64,000 bases of DNA, taken from contig CM045729.1 in NCBI GenBank assembly GCA_024760905.1, forward strand, positions 44,372,580 to 44,436,579, in the 5' to 3' direction. This document shows, in pieces, positions 10,490-22,071 of the stretch; within the stretch, counting starts at the first letter, position 1, and each line of letters opens with the position of its first letter. Under the pieces are notes generated by a model. It was not told where the DNA came from. It did no database searches and was given only the letters and a program-made list of their open reading frames with translations. The stretch comes from Plotosus lineatus. Its lineage: Eukaryota > Chordata > Actinopteri > Siluriformes > Plotosidae. The translations under genes and the position numbers were made by a program.

Positions 10490-10745
10490 TAAGGGTATAA
10501 AACAATTTCTAAGGTATTGTAAATACTGAGGAACACATCAGCAGTGGAGACAGTATGGCACAATACAAAGAACTGGATGCCCTTCTTAACTTGATGAATA
10601 GACAAGAGAAGAATTGTTCTGGGAGGCTGCCAAGAGGCCGATAGCATCATGGAAACAACAGGAATTTCTGTTGAGTACTGGTTGTGTAATATATGTGTGA
10701 TAATCTCATGTAGTGTTTAAATGTCATGGAAACTTTTTAAACAAA
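10490..10745 (+). pseudogene. Highly decayed Tc1-like remnant
   Basis: Segments such as 'ctgggaggctgccaagaggcc' and 'aatttctgttgagtactggttgtgta' match the 3' part of a fish Tc1-type repeat from memory of the family. No frame survives. Confidence 0.4.
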
Positions 10746-10998
10746 GAAATACATCCATGTCGGGCTAAATTTGGCTAAAACTGGTATCGAAATACTACAG
10801 AGTAACATAAAAAAAAGCAAAAGATTTTTATGGTCTCGTTTTTAACATTTTTAACTGATTTGCATTTCCCCAAGTTTAAAGGCTGGATAATTAGCAATTA
10901 CTCTCCAAAGAGAAGGTGGGTGCTGCTGAATTGTCCCCAAGACGGAAAGTCAAAGGGACTGTTCAGTTATGTGACATCCACCAAGCTTCAGTTGAATA

Positions 10999-11887
10999 CA
11001 GTGGTACCTTGACTTACGAGTGTCTTTTATAACGAATTTTCCATGATACGAACTTCAAGCCCACCAAAAATCTGCCCTATCCAACGTGCAAAATTTTGAT
11101 TTACAAGCTCTGCTGGAGAAATGGCCTTTCCAGGCCAATTAGCCTCATATTCTTCCCCATGTATTCCTCCATGCTCTGAGATTGCCTTGTGCAGTGCTTC
11201 TTATTTATTTTCTGTGACACCTATAGGAAGAACCTCCCCCCCCAGGGCCTTGCGCACGACTATAAATCGTCTTTACTGCACTTTATATCGTTTGCTCTGT
11301 GCTTTTTCCCTACACCATTGGGAACACAGTGAGAGCGCAACTGCCACCTACTGTAAAAGATGCACAATTACACTTAATTCTAGTACAGTATGACAAAAAA
11401 AAGCATTTTCCTCAGGGTCATACACACTCTCTCTGGCATCACACTGCGCCCCACTATTTCAGAAGCACTGGCCTTGTGGGAGCTCACCACAAGCCTTTCC
11501 TCGCTGGCATTCATAGTGTGCACATGCACAAAATTCTCCTCCTCCTCTAACGCACCACCTCATACCTGCCTACTTGATATCTTCACTGCAGTTGATCATG
11601 GGAAGGGTTAGTTGACTTATTGTTTATTCTTCTTTTATTATTAGTAATGTTAATGTATGTAAATGTATTATTATTATTATTATTATTATGAAATATTTTT
11701 TGTTTTTACATGTTTATTTTTAATATATTAGGTCAAATATACGTGTTTGTGGCAGGTTGTATGAGTTTGAGAGGGTGTTGGAACGGAATCATTGATTTTC
11801 TGTTATTTCTTATGGGAATAATTGTTTCATTTAACAAACTTTTTGGCTTATGAGAACAGATTAAATTCATAAGTCAAGGTGCCACTT
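10999..11887. mobile_element. Mariner/Tigger-like non-autonomous element
   Basis: The left terminus is CAGTGGTACCTTGACTTACG. The right, reversed, is AAGTGGCACCTTGACTTATG, and both are next to TA. No transposase motif is visible inside. A (TTA)n tract lies at 11668-11689. Confidence 0.75.
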
Positions 11888-11929
11888 AGTATACTTTAAT
11901 AGTTCATTTTTTACATAACAGCGGTGGTG

Positions 11930-12086
11930 GTCTGGTGATAGGGTACTGGATTATAGATCTTTTCATGTCTCTGCCCTGTGATGGCCTGGCGAGCAGTCCA
12001 GGGTGTACTCTGCCCTCGCCAAGTGTCGGCTGAGATGGGGGCCAGTCTCCCCCTGTTATCCTAATTGGGATTAAGCGGTTCATTTT
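11930..12086 (+). repeat. SINE fragment: family B-like head fused to family A tail
   Basis: 'gcggtggtggtctggtgata' is a tRNA-like head of the B type. It runs into 'gatggcctggcgagcagtcc' and 'gggattaagcggttca', the family A tail. Confidence 0.6.
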
Positions 12087-12699
12087 TACATATTTTTACC
12101 ATTATAGAGACAAATAAGATGAGCCGTGTATGCAGAGAATAATGCTGTGTAAATAACCTTTTACTTTCAGTCTGTTAGTATATGCTCTAGGAAAACACAA
12201 GAAAAGCAAACCAGAACACATTTATGTTATTTTTTGTTATTCTGAAAACATGAAAATAATGATGCTGCCTGCTCCAAGTGACTGTGACAAACAATGGGTT
12301 GTGGCGACCTTAATGTCTTGATATGTAAACACTTCCTCATTGGCCTGCATCTGGGTCGTGCACGACACTCTGTTCTGACACGTTTATCATAGCCAGCATT
12401 AACAGTTTTAGTTGGTGCTACAGTGGCTCCTCTGTAGATCAGACCTTGTGTACTAGCCTAGCCGTGCTAGTAGACTGCAAGAAATTGGATTTGAGATCAT
12501 AAAGTGTAGTAAAAAAAACATCAGAATCTCAGTATTTATTTTCTGACCTTCCCCTCTTGATGTATTTAATGCAAAAAAGCTATGACATGGCAGCTTTTTT
12601 TTTTTTTAATAAACCTACCCATTTTTCATGTGTTTCCTTGATGTTTTTATCAGGTGTTTCTTGTTGACAAAATGTGCTTATCATACAAATAAAAGATTT

Positions 12700-12850
12700 A
12701 GCCTTTAGGGAGTATATGAAATGTACTCTAGTCTAACTCCCCCACCTCTGAGCCGCATATTTTCATACTAGTATGTTTAGCTTTCCATGGGCTTGGCCTT
12801 TCAAGAAATATCCAGTGACACAGTTATCTGCTAAATGTACTCCCAGGCCA
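12700..12850 (+). promoter_or_regulatory. Upstream block X of PRR13-like copy 1
   Basis: The segment with 'agctttccatgggcttggcctttca' and 'gtactctagtctaactcccccacc' aligns at low identity with 40905-41175 and 45390-45655 upstream of the second gene copy. The role is unknown. Its retention in the same order before both genes is the only argument for function. Confidence 0.4.
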
Positions 12851-12929
12851 AGTTCCAAAGTTATATTTAAGTACAACAGATAATGTAAATACCTTTATTT
12901 GAAGAGATTATTTAGTTCGGTTCAATTAG

Positions 12930-13490
12930 TAATTCAATTCAATTCACTTCAGTTTTATTTGTATAGCACTTTTTACAATTGACATTGTTGCAAAACAGCT
13001 TTGCACAGTAAAAGTATGAGTTTACAAAGTAAACAAGAATTGAAACATTTTCGACAACCCGTACACATCCCAAATGAGCAAACCTGCAGTGATGGTGACG
13101 AGGAAAAACTCCCTCATTCGACGCGAGGAAGAAACCTTGAGAGAAACCAGGCCCAAAAGGGAAACCCATCCTCATTTGGGTGAAAACATAGGGATACAAA
13201 CAATATACAAGAAACTTCACTACAGTAAAAATGTAGTCTGGTTGGTTATACAACACCTGAAAGTCTTAAATAATTTTATGGAAAAGAGTTTATATCACCA
13301 GCAGTGGAAAGTCATCTTCACAGTCTGTTAGTGCACATCTGGGTCCAGTTAGATCTTCACCAGCAGGAAGGAGGGGCTTCCAAGATGAGGACTTCAGCCA
13401 GTATCAGCACATCAGGACAGACCACAAGATTCAGAAAGCGAAACGATCAGAATCACTGGCATCCCAGAAGTAGAATGTGTACCTCAACAA
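12930..13490 (+). repeat. Common teleost interspersed repeat, class uncertain
   Basis: It starts with 'ttttatttgtatagcacttttta' and contains 'gaggaaaaactccctcattcg', 'gaggaagaaaccttgagag' and 'gggaaacccatcctcatttggg', a pattern widespread in fish genomes. It is inserted between blocks X and Y of copy 1. A G-rich stretch follows at 13498-13518. Confidence 0.6.
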
Positions 13491-13674
13491 AAACACGTGG
13501 GGGGTGGGGGGTGGGGGGTTGTATATATACTACTATATACAGTGCTGTACACATTTATATCTAATGAAGGTTTCGTTCCTCAGACGTGTGTGCTTGTATA
13601 AAACATTTATTTATAGTAATAATGCTAATATTTGAAAGTGTATATGACATGTATACATAGAAAGAGTTCGGTAT

Positions 13675-13855
13675 ACTCAGTTCAAGCAATACAGTATGTA
13701 GTAAAATCTTGTTAAGCTGTCCATGTGTTTTGAGATATAAGCGGTAACATACTACTTAAAACCAGTTTGGCAACCTGACAATGTATTGTGATCTTGGTTG
13801 GACTGCAACAGTTACCAAGGGTGTTCAAATTGGCTTCATTGCCATGCTTAAAATT
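13675..13855 (+). promoter_or_regulatory. Upstream block Y of PRR13-like copy 1
   Basis: 'cttaaaaccagtttggcaacctg' and 'gttaccaagggtgttcaaattgg' align with 41262-41385 ('cctgaaaccagttttgcagcctg', 'gctgccaaggggtttcaaatgg') and with 44381-44690. The order relative to block X is the same as in copy 2. Confidence 0.45.
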
Positions 13856-14023
13856 TGCATGACCTTTATTAAACTGTTTGTATTTATTTGCAATACATAC
13901 TACGTATTTCTTTTTCTTTCAGTAATTTTTACATGTAATCTACATCTATTACAGTTATAGTGAGGTTTATAAAGTATCATTATTATATAAAACTAAATAA
14001 ACAAAAACTTTAATTCTTTCATC

Positions 14024-14362
14024 ATCATTTTCTGTAACCGCTTCATCCTAATTAGGGTCGCGGGGAGGCTGGTGCCCATCCCAGCCAACTCAGGGCGAGG
14101 GCAGAGTACACCCTGGACAGCTCGCCATGCCATCGCAGGGTGGAAACACGCTGAAGGCTTTTGCAGCTACTCTTGTTGAAAGTCAGCAATGGTTCTTTTA
14201 CATGCCTCACACCATAGACAGTGAGAGACATGGCCAGCCTTTGATAACCCAGTTAGCTGCACTGGGGGGGGGACAGTGACAACCTTGTGGAGAGTGGGAC
14301 TTGAACCCCAACCTTTTGGATCAGCGATCCAGCGCCTTATACCACTAGACCACCACTGTTCC
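14024..14362 (-). repeat. SINE family B (tRNA head) with family A-type tail (reverse)
   Basis: Reversed, the right end is a tRNA-like head with a tggtctagtggt box A and a ggttcaagtcc B box. The body includes 'tcactgtctatggtgtgagg'. The left end carries the 'aattagggtcgcggggaggc' tail. The 12-mer taattctttcat is found on both sides, which suggests a target duplication. Confidence 0.8.
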
Positions 14363-14416
14363 TCTACTGTTAATAACTGTTAATAATTCTTTCATATTTT
14401 AATAATTATAATTCAT

Positions 14417-14690
14417 CAATTTGTTTATTTTCTGAACCACTTAAGCCTAATCAGGGTCCCAGGGAGGCTGGAGCCTATCTCATCCGACACTGGGTGAAGG
14501 CAGGTAAACAAAATATCCTGAAAAACTGACCATTCCATAACAGGCCAATACATACCTTGGAACAGTTTGGAGCAGCCAATTACCCTAATATGAAGGTCTT
14601 TGGACTGTGGGAGTACACCAGAGAACCCAGAAGAAACTCATGGACACAAAGGAAAAACATACAAAGTTCACAAAGAAACACCTCACCAAT
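14417..14690 (-). repeat. SINE family A, head truncated (reverse)
   Basis: The tail and body are complete, from 'tttctgaaccacttaagcc' to 'cacaaagaaacacctcacc'. The head is replaced by the next SINE copy at 14700. Confidence 0.7.
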
Positions 14691-14699
14691 TTAATTCTT

Positions 14700-15023
14700 T
14701 CATCATCATTTTCTGTAACCGCTTCATCCTAATTAGGGTCGCAGGGAGGCTAGCACCCATCTCAGCTGACTCTGGGCGAGGGCAGAGTACACTCTGGACA
14801 ACTCACCAGGCCATTGCAGGGCAGAAACACACTGACGGCTATGCAGCTACTATTGACAAAAGTCAGCAGTGGTTCTTTTTGCATGAACCTCTCACCATAG
14901 ACAGTGAGAGACGTGGCCGGCCTTTGATAACCCAGTCAGCTGCACTGGGGGGACTGCAGTGACAACCTGTTGAGAGTGGGCTTGAAAGCCCAACCTTAGG
15001 ATCAGTAATCCAGCACCTTAATC
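14700..15023 (-). repeat. SINE family B copy, left part (split by a LINE)
   Basis: The reverse copy ends abruptly inside its head at 'cagcaccttaatc'. The missing piece, 'accaggccaccactgccc', continues at 17733-17750 beyond the LINE. The 7-mer cttaatc (15017-15023 and 17726-17732) is the target duplication. Confidence 0.85.
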
Positions 15024-17725
15024 GCCCTTAATCGCTGATGCGGCGGCCGCGTGTGAGCGTCTACACAGCGCCGTTAATCAGACACAGACTCGTCACCCCC
15101 GCGCCATGATTCTGATCAGCGGGGACTTTAACCACGCCCCTCTCTCCGCCTCTCTTCCGACGTTCACGCAATACGTGAAGTGCGCCACAAGAGACAATAA
15201 AACACTGGACTTACTGTATGCAAATGTGAAGGACGCTTACAGCTCCTCCCTCCTCCCCCCACTGGGACGATCAGACCACAACCTGGTCTCCCTGCTCCCC
15301 CAATACACACCCAGGGTGCGAAAGGAACCTGCACAGAAGAGGTCTGTGAAAGTGTGGACCGAGGAGACCAACGAGAGGCTTAGGGACTGTTTCCAGACCA
15401 CAGACTGGAGCATGCTCTGTAACTCCTTTGGTGATGACATCGACGGCCTCACACACTGTATCACCGACTACATGAACTTCTGCGTGGACAGCACCGTGCC
15501 AACACGGAGAGTGCAGTGCTTCTCCAACAACCACCCATGGGTCACCCCTGAGCTCAAAGTCCTCCTGAACCAGAAAAAGGGGCTTTCATCTCGGGGAGAC
15601 AGAGAGGAGCAGAAGAAGGTCCAGCGTGAGCTCCAGTGGAGGATCAGGAGGGCAAAGAAGGACTATGGGAAGAAGATGGAGGAGAAGCTGGCTCAGAACA
15701 GCGTCTTGGGACGTCTGGAGAGGACTAAAGACCATGTCTGGATTTGGGCAGAGTGTCAGAGGGACAGCTGATGGTGACCAGCGCTGGGCGGATGAACTAA
15801 ACTGCTACTTCAACAGGTTTGATTCTCCCCCTCCCCTCTGCACCCCTCCCGTTCCCCTCCCTCTTCACGCGTCTCCAGACCAGCTGACACCTCCCCTCCC
15901 CAGGCCAACTTCACTTGACTGCTACAGCCCGACAGACACATCCCCCTCCTCTGCAGCCCACCCCAGCCCCCCCTCTCCCTCACATCAGACCAGGTGAGGA
16001 GACAGCTGAAAGCGACTAAATCAGAGAAATCTGAAGGACCTGATGGCATCAGTCCCAGGCTGCTGAGGACCTGCGCCAGACCAGCTCTGTGTGGTACTAT
16101 GCTACCTGTACAACCTGAGCCTCAGCCTGGAGAAGGTTCCAGTCCTCTGGAAGACCTCCTGTGTGGTTCCGGTTCCCAAAACAGCACAAGCGAAGGAACC
16201 AGCCCACTACAGACCTGTCGCCCTGACCTCCCACCTCATTAAGATCATGGAAAGGCTCCTCCTTGAACACCTCCGCTCTATGGTGAGCCCCACCCTAGAC
16301 AGTTTGCCTACAGGCCCAACATCGGAGTAGAAGACGCCGTCATCTACCTTCTGCAGCGGGCACTCACCCACCTGCAGATCGCCGGCAGCGCTGTGAGGTC
16401 ATGTTCTTTGACTTCTCAGCGCCTTCAACACCATCAGGCCAGCGGCGCCTGCGGGAAGCTGGAGGGCGTGGGAGTGGGCCGGGCATCTTGCTGCCTGGAT
16501 TATTGACTACCTTACTAACCGTCCACGATGCGTGCGGCTGCGCTGGCTGTAAGTCAAAGGTGGTAGTCTGTAGCACGGGGCACCGCGGGAGCACCGTCCT
16601 CTCACCCTTCCTTTTTAACATCTATCCCTCGGACTTCATATATAACACAAACAGCTGCCACCTCCAGAAGTTCTCGGACGACTCCGCCATCGTGGGCCGT
16701 GTGTCAGAGGGGAACGAGCTGGAGTACCGGTCGGTCATCGTCGACCGTGGACTGGTGTGGCGCAACCACCTGTGCTTGAACACTAGGAAGGCGAAGGAGA
16801 TGGTGGTCGACTTCAGGAGAAGCACTCAAACACACACACACACACATTTACTAGTGAACATCCAGGGACAGGACATTGAGACAGTGGACAGTTTCAAGTA
16901 CCCTGGGTGTTCACCTTAACAATAAACTGGACTGGTCCCACAACACCAACGCCCTGTACAAGAAGGGCCAGAGTCGCCTCCACCTTCTGAGGAGACTCAG
17001 GTCCTTGGAGTATGCAGAACCTCTGCTCAGGACATTTTATGACTCTGTGGTAGCCTCTGCAATCCTCTACGCTGCCATCTGCTGGGCCCGGGCAGCACAG
17101 AAGCGGGACAGAAAGAGACTGAACAAGCTGGTCAGGAGGGCCAGCTCTGTCCTCGGCTGCCCACTGGACTCTGTGGAGGAGGTGAGTGAGAGGAGGATGG
17201 TAGCAAAGCTCACATCCATCCTGTCCAACAGCTCTCACCCACTGCACCAGACTGTCGAGGAGCTAAGCAGCTCCTTCAGTGTACGACCGGAGGCATCCTC
17301 AGTGCAGGAAGGAGCGCCATAGGTCGTTTCATTCCCACCGCTATCAGACTGTACAACGCCACTTTGTAACTGTCTGTGAAAATACCGGTTATGTGCAATA
17401 AAAACCCCGTGTACTTTAATCAACCACATCTACCCCACTGACTGTGAACCATATCAACCCATCTACTCTGCCCTCAGATACATTACACTTTAATATAGGC
17501 CAATCTATAAAGTTGCTCCATTCTTTTCTTTTATTGTTTAGTAATTTATACTATTTATGTATCTATTTATTTATTTACTTATATAATATATATGTATGTG
17601 TGTATGTTCGTACTTGTATCTATTTTTGCACCCCCTACTGATAGTACCTCAAGAGCCTGTAACAGTGAATTTCTCCATTGTGAGATTAATAAAGCTGTAT
17701 CTTATCTTATCTTATCTTATCTTAT
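15024..17725 (+). mobile_element. Rex1/L2-like LINE, 5'-truncated, with (CTTAT)n tail
   Basis: This non-LTR retrotransposon starts inside its endonuclease domain and ends in a 3' UTR followed by pentameric (tctta) repeats at 17698-17730. It is GC-richer than its surroundings. The 3' UTR is seen again, reversed, at 29696-30020. Its insertion split a SINE B copy. The clade is judged from the tail and protein style and is not certain. Confidence 0.85.
15106..17322 (+). pseudogene. LINE endonuclease/reverse transcriptase, frameshifted
   Basis: The first frame (15106-15771) holds ISGDFNHAPL, LDLLYANVKDAY and LGRSDHNLV, the C-terminal motifs of an APE-type endonuclease, followed by linker. Shifted frames hold EGPDGISPRLLRTC and YRPVALTSHLIKIMERLLLE (RT fingers), then FFDFSAPST and FSDDSAIVG (RT palm, with SDD in place of the usual ADD), then a C-terminal domain with LRRLRSLEYAEPLL (16876-17322). 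At least four frame changes make it inactive. The RT would have copied its own RNA at nicked DNA. Confidence 0.85.
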
Positions 17726-17847
17726 CTTAATCACCAGGCCACCACTGCCCAAGTACATGTTTTTTTTATATATAATTCCCAATATAAAAGATCAATAAGT
17801 GTTATGGTGTGTGTTTATTGAGGATTCATTTTGGTTTTCCTGCATTG

Positions 17848-17985
17848 GAAATTAGGGTCGCGGGGAGGCTGGCGCCCATCCCAGCCAACTTCGGGCGAGG
17901 GCAGAGTACACCCTGGACAGCTCGCTAGGCCATCGCAGGGCGGAAACACGCTGACGGCTTAGCAGCCTACTCTTGTCGAAACGAT
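17848..17985 (-). repeat. SINE family B fragment with family A-type tail (reverse)
   Basis: It runs from 'attagggtcgcggggaggc' to 'ctactcttgtcgaaacg'. The tRNA head is missing. Confidence 0.75.
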
Positions 17986-18208
17986 GAAAAGATTTCCAAT
18001 ATCATATTGTTTGTGATGTCAGGGTGTTTATCTGATGAATACCGTAAAAAATGTGATAAGTGTAACATGTCACTTGAAGCAGACGACCATAGCGGGTTCA
18101 AGTCATATTTTTAATGACGTCATCAGGTCATGTGCACAAATGCCGTAAAGCAGTAGGCACGTCGTAACAACACATCATGTGTCAATTACAGAAGCGTACA
18201 TAAAAGTA

Positions 18209-19003
18209 CTGCATATATCATAGGATATGCTACAATAAGCGCTCAGGGCACTTAAAAAATTGGCATGGGTGGGCGCTTATTTAAATGATACCAGCGGAAT
18301 GGAATGGTGAGTGCTTATTACCATTGAGGTGGAAAGCATGAATAATAACAGAACAATAAAAGAGTTTTACTGATTTTTGTGTTATTCATTTTGTAGTATC
18401 AACCAAATTACTTACATGAAAGCTGAAAATAAACAGAAAACAGCATAATTAAAAAAAAAAAGACCCTTTAATTTTCCCTCCCAGTGCTGATGTAAAATCA
18501 AGCCAATCAACATGAATATCAACTTTACTACATAGCATGTTGAACCAATCAACACACATGGTCAGGAACGTGCTTTATGAAGTTAGGCATCACTTTCTGT
18601 TAAGTCCATATCTGGCTCATTGCTCCATTCCAAGCATCCGATAGTTTTGCTGTAGCCGTTTCTAATGGTTCATCTTGTTGGATATTTACCACGAGTACGC
18701 AATAAAATATTTTCCTGTTTTTAAAGCACGGTGGAATGATCAAATGTGTTGTTACTGATGAACATTATAGACATTCCCCAGTGGCAGGGAATCTTGAAAT
18801 ACCGTGGAAACTCACTTTTACAGGCAGTGAATGCCAGTGACAGAGACTAATCGAATAAAATTGGGAAGTTTGATCTACCATTTTTATCCCAGTACACACG
18901 GGCGGTTATTAGACGTAAGGGAAAAAAAAATAAAAAAATTAAAAAATAAAAAAAAGGGGGCGGGCGCTTATTGGAGCAGGGTGCTTATTACGTCGGATAC
19001 AGT
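18209..19003 (+). mobile_element. Non-autonomous DNA element (AAGCGC family), longer copy
   Basis: The ends are loosely inverted: TACTGCATATATCATAGG then CTACAATAAGCGC at the left, and reversed TACTGTATCCGACGTAATAA then CTCCAATAAGCGCC at the right. The motif AATAAGCGC is repeated near both ends. The right half matches 2605-2885. No reading frame is convincing. The superfamily is not identified. Confidence 0.6.
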
Positions 19004-19395
19004 ATTTATTTCATTACAATGTGTTAGCATCTAAAGAGATGAAATATATTAAAACAATCACAGTAGATCCTTGCACAATGCTGTCTATTGTGGTTTTAGA
19101 AACCTTCAATACTGGAGGGTTTTATACAAAAAGATGGAAGTGGGGTTGTTTGTGCTGCATGGCACTGTCAGTGCACTAGGACATTTCACCTTGAAAATTA
19201 TATGATAGTCGAGCAAAGGGACATTATGTGCTGTGTGCATGCTTGGTGAATGGGAGAAATACAAACACACACACACACACACAGAGCAAGAGAGAGAGAG
19301 AGAGAGAGGTTATACCGCAGTAGAGTTATGAATGTTATTGCTACCAGAACAAAAAAAGCTTATACATCTAGCTAGCACATCACAATGACATAGGA

Positions 19396-19475
19396 TGGCA
19401 TGGTGGTATAGTGGTTAGCATGTCTGCCCCACAGAAAGAGGATCCTGTGTTCAAGTCCCAGACTTTCTCATTGAG
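19396..19475 (+). repeat. SINE family A head only
   Basis: 'gcatggtggtatagtggtta' and 'tgtgttcaagtcccag' show clear box A and box B regions, but the copy stops after about 80 bases. Confidence 0.7.
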
Positions 19476-19574
19476 GATGGATTAATGGATTGATAAATAC
19501 TGACAAGGTGATGTGTTACTATCGTTAAGTGTTTTATAAAATTAATGTAGACTAGATCATCTTCATATGTTAGT

Positions 19575-19860
19575 CATTCATTCATTTTCTGAACTGCTTA
19601 ATTCAACATGATATTAATCATATCTGACTGTAATTATGGTCACAGGGAGGCTGGCTCCCATCTCAGTTGACTCTGGGCTTGGGCAGAGTACACCCTGGAC
19701 AGGTTTCTAGGCCACTGCAGGGCAGAAACACGCTGAGAGTAATGCAGCCTACCCTTTATGAAAGTCAGTAATTTTTTATGTGACTCTCACCACAGACAGT
19801 GAAAGACATGGCCGGCACCTTGGGATCAGTAATCCAGCACCCAACCACTGGGCCAACTCT
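19575..19860 (-). repeat. SINE family B with family A-type tail (reverse)
   Basis: The tail 'aattatggtcacagggaggc' and the body 'aaacacgctgagagtaatgcagc' are recognisable. The head near 19815-19855 is degenerate. Confidence 0.7.
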
Positions 19861-20116
19861 GTCCCTTCGCTTGGCAATTATTATGTGACTTTATGTTTAA
19901 TAAGTGCTAACACAAATTCAATGCCTCATCAATCAAGAGTGGCTGGTGGAAGCCTCTTGACAGCTCACTAGGTCATCACAGAGCAACTTCACACATGTTG
20001 GTAAAAAAAAATTATTTTACATGTCAAGAATTCATTTTTGGTGGCGCACTGATGTAGTGGTAAAGTCTGCCTTACAGTAAGCAGTTTTGCAACCCTAGTA
20101 CAAGTAAATGGTTTTG

Positions 20117-20535
20117 GGGCTCCTGAGTGAGGCATCAACATGGTAAGTGGCTATTAACCCAGAGATTGCAAGTTCAACGTGAGCTTGATACCATAGCCAT
20201 CCGTGACCCAGAGTCCATGAAAGCTAATTGGTCGTGCCCTCACAGGAGGGAGGGATGGCATACTTTTACTTCCATGTCACTCACTCTGTGAGCTTATTCG
20301 TACGAGAGGTGGATAGCATTTTCCCTCCGAGTTTGACCGCAACTGTAATGCATGTGCAGCAGTTTGAAAAGAAGCGGGTGACTAGCACTGCATGTCATGG
20401 ATGCCCCCTCCATGAAAGTGTGCATGCTCTTGCCCCTCCCTGGTTGGTGGTGGTTTTGGTGGCAATACTTGATGGGTGGGAATTGGATATGACTAAATTA
20501 GGGAGAAAATGGGGGAAATTAAAAAAAACAAGAAG
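20117..20535 (+). repeat. tRNA-derived SINE, family D
   Basis: It starts with 'ggggctcctgagtgaggcat' and 'agattgcaagttcaacgtg' (B box-like), and ends with the typical 'ttggatatgactaaattaggg' and an A-rich tail. This pattern is known from other fish SINEs. Confidence 0.6.
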
Positions 20536-20779
20536 TAAATGGTTGGGCAAAGAAGTGAGTTGAGTGTGTGAGTAAAGATAAAATACATCCCAACACAAAT
20601 ATCCTTGTCTTTCAGCAGTAGAATATTAAGCTTATAATAAAAAATATTGTTAGTCAACATGCATATGTAAATCATCCTGATTATGTCGTTTCTTTAATTT
20701 TTTTCAGACGTCAGGTCAGAATAATAAATTACTACTGCACTAAACTCGATGCAAATCGATTCCAAGTTCAAGATTCCAG

Positions 20780-21020
20780 GTATAGTAATGGCGGCGCTCT
20801 GGGCGCGTTGCTACCAACGTTGACAAATAGTTGGAAGCTCCACTAGGCTCCACCCACATACAGTACTGCTATTGGTAAGATTTAGATACGAGGTCCCGCC
20901 CACAATTAAAGCACTCGGACCTCAGTTCCAACAGCAAAAAAAACTTCCTGCTTCCTGAGTCATCCCTGAACCTTCACCCTTTCTTATTTTATAAGATTAT
21001 CCAGATTATTAAGATTTCCG
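20780..21020 (+). promoter_or_regulatory. Candidate promoter and noncoding exon 1 of PRR13-like copy 1 (block Z)
   Basis: The segment has 'ggctccacccacatacagta' followed by 'ctattggtaag' (a reversed CCAAT box) and 'cttcctgcttcctgagtcat'. It ends in a consensus donor, gtaagt, at 21021-21026. It aligns with 41805-41960 and 45175-45303 upstream of the second copy. The next coding exon, at 37303, also opens with an acceptor, which requires an upstream exon. The assignment is inference from duplication and splice signals; no transcript data can be seen. Confidence 0.5.
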
Positions 21021-21289
21021 GTAAGTTTTGTCATCTTATTATGTTGTATAGGATAACATTTTGTTTTGAGGAATAACTATTTTATGGCAGCAGTTCCGCA
21101 CGATCGGAATAACATACTTATGAAGCCATGGAGTTTATTTTTTAAGGCGGTGCTGCGTTTTTCTGGCCGTCTGGTGCGTTCAGTTGCATGACGACGGTTG
21201 TCAAGGACGCTTACAGTGATTTGTTTTCTTGTATCACTCACGTATTTGCCGTGCCATTTAATCTTTTTTAAGGCCAAAGAGAAAGTTGA

Positions 21290-21570
21290 AGCCTTTCTCA
21301 GCCAACACTTGGTGAAGGCGGCAACACCCTGAACAGCTTGCTAGACCTACCCAGAGCTACACCCACACACCTAGGGGCAATTTGGAAAGACCAAGTTACC
21401 CTAATGCGTTTGTCTTTGGACTGTTGGAGTAAAACGGAGTAAGTAGAGGAAACCCATGTAAGCAGGGGGCAACCTGAAAACTCCACACAGAAACGTCTCT
21501 GACTAGGAATTTGTCCCAAAACCTTCTTGCTGTGAGGCAGCTGTGCTGATTACTACGTCACTGTGTCTAC
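21290..21570 (-). repeat. SINE family A (reverse)
   Basis: It runs from 'tctcagccaacacttggtg' through 'ggactgttggagtaaaac' to 'attactacgtcactgtg'. The extreme tail is missing. Another fragment of the same family lies at 21715-21815. Confidence 0.7.
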
Positions 21571-22071
21571 TGTAGATAACTTTTTTTTTTTTTTTTTTTG
21601 GGTGGGGACCTCGGCATAATAGAATTTGTTTTGGACATGCAGAGGCAGATACAAATGTCAGCTAAAACAATTTCTCAACATATTTGGACTAACCTGTCAC
21701 CTGATTCCTATCAATCTATTTCAGAGAATTCACACTCACGTGCACACATACACAGACACGCATGTACTCATTTGCACTCACACTCACATCTAGGGGAAAT
21801 TTGAAGCAGCCAGTTAGTGTGCTCTGTACAAAGATTGACCAATCAACTGCCTGAAAACTCTGATCAGTTGTTTGAATGAGCCAAGTCTGGTGTGCTGCTG
21901 CTTGGTTGAAACAAAAACCTGCAGCCACATGGCCCTTTGTGGCATGAGTTTGACACCCCTGTTGTAGACAAATAATACTATTTATAGTGGCTTGCAGGGC
22001 GGTGGTGGTGGTGAGGGGAATGTTTTTTTTCTTTCTAGGGGGGCACCACACAAAATAATTGAGAAGCACTG

